64,000 bases of DNA from Marinicellulosiphila megalodicopiae (lineage in GTDB: Bacteria > Pseudomonadota > Gammaproteobacteria > Pseudomonadales > Natronospirillaceae), in contig NZ_AP023087.1 of assembly GCF_045862395.1 (NCBI RefSeq), forward strand, positions 124,001-188,000, written 5' to 3'. The first letter of the stretch is position 1, and each line of letters starts with the position of its first letter. This document shows positions 63,715-64,000 of the stretch, in pieces. Under the pieces are notes generated by a model, which saw only the letters and a program-made list of their open reading frames with translations, made no database searches and was not told where the DNA came from. Made by a program: the position numbers and the translations under genes.

Positions 63715-64000
63715 CTAGTGAAAGCCTTCTACACCTGACATATCAGGTAGTTGATGAGCAATACCTTTATGACAGTCAATGCATGTTTTTTCGCCAGAGG
63801 CCAAAGTCGTGCTGTGTTGTTTAGCAGCACGCGCGCTTTGTCTGGTGAAATCCATGGACTCAAATTGATGACAATTACGACATTCTAGAGAGTCATTTTC
63901 TTTAAAACGTTTCCATTCATGCTCGGCTAACTCTAGGCGTTTTGCTTCGAATTTTTCACGAGTGTTGATGGTGCCAAACAACTTACCCCAAACTTCTTTA
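63715..64000 (-). CDS. NapC/NirT-type tetrahaem cytochrome c (C-terminal part)
   Basis: The frame is open to the right edge, so the N-terminus lies outside. The visible 95 or so residues read KEVWGKLFGTINTREKFEAK at the edge and then hold two haem-binding motifs, CRNCH and CIDCH, with KGIAHQLPDM after the second. This matches the C-terminal half of NapC/NirT/TorC quinol dehydrogenases, which pass electrons from menaquinol or ubiquinol to periplasmic reductases. The full protein should have a membrane anchor and four haems. Which reductase it serves cannot be seen from this window. Confidence 0.88.
   Translation of the reverse strand, partial: KEVWGKLFGTINTREKFEAKRLELAEHEWKRFKENDSLECRNCHQFESMDFTRQSARAAKQHSTTLASGEKTCIDCHKGIAHQLPDMSGVEGFH

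Overview
This is an AT-rich chromosomal window from a Gram-negative bacterium, most likely a marine gammaproteobacterium. The support is a set of recognisable housekeeping genes: YggL (DUF469), RlmF, a short glutaminase, RecG, KatG, a COG2908 (LpxH-type) hydrolase and a NapC/NirT-type cytochrome at the right edge. Outer-membrane barrels and many lipoproteins agree with this. No rRNA, tRNA, prophage or CRISPR array was recognised, and the species cannot be named from the sequence alone.

Layout. 1-5.1 kb: a HEGRH metallopeptidase fused to a likely outer-membrane barrel (cut by the left edge), a COG2908 hydrolase, an orphan Phd/YefM antitoxin and a secreted barrel-like protein. 5.2-15 kb: katG, two GGGTCRGATCC inverted-repeat elements, a von Willebrand A lipoprotein, a secreted glycerophosphodiesterase, a GNAT-nitrilase fusion and a PiT phosphate transporter. 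15-19.2 kb: an unrecognised protein, a small barrel, a DUF2846-like lipoprotein, then a non-coding stretch with a dispersed repeat and gene debris. 19.2-28.8 kb: two paralogous lipoproteins with DUF5011-type and BspA (DUF285) repeats, flanked by two directly oriented copies of one repeat, then a leucine-rich-repeat lipoprotein. 28.8-35.7 kb: a 10-bp minisatellite, palindromes, a REP-associated (RAYT-like) transposase, an AAA ATPase with a TOPRIM-like C-terminus (a defence candidate), a duplicated gene tail, a membrane-protein pair and a CBS protein. 35.9-45.5 kb: an LRR protein kinase, a TetR regulator, a dihydrolipoyl dehydrogenase with a 26-bp palindrome upstream, recG, a frameshifted remnant and a three-gene ABC importer operon. 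46.6-53.2 kb: an unnamed three-gene cassette of related proteins, a metalloprotease interrupted by one stop codon and carrying 168-bp repeats, and a YdjI/YdjG-like pair. 53.8-64 kb: a PKD-CBM10-GH5 lipoprotein, an esterase, a duplicated-domain secreted protein, a membrane-anchored AraC regulator, glsA, two methyltransferases, yggL and the cytochrome.

Two themes stand out. First, surface display: at least six lipoproteins carry a lipobox and none has Asp right after the Cys, so they should reach the outer membrane; most are built from tandem repeats. Second, repeat-driven plasticity: several short inverted-repeat families, one RAYT-like transposase, and two short duplicated 3' gene ends (one kept together with its terminator).

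The best candidates for something undescribed are the three-gene cassette at 46.7-48.6 kb, the AAA/TOPRIM ATPase at 30.7-32.7 kb, and the BspA pair bracketed by direct repeats. All functional readings come from reading motifs by eye; no database search was run.
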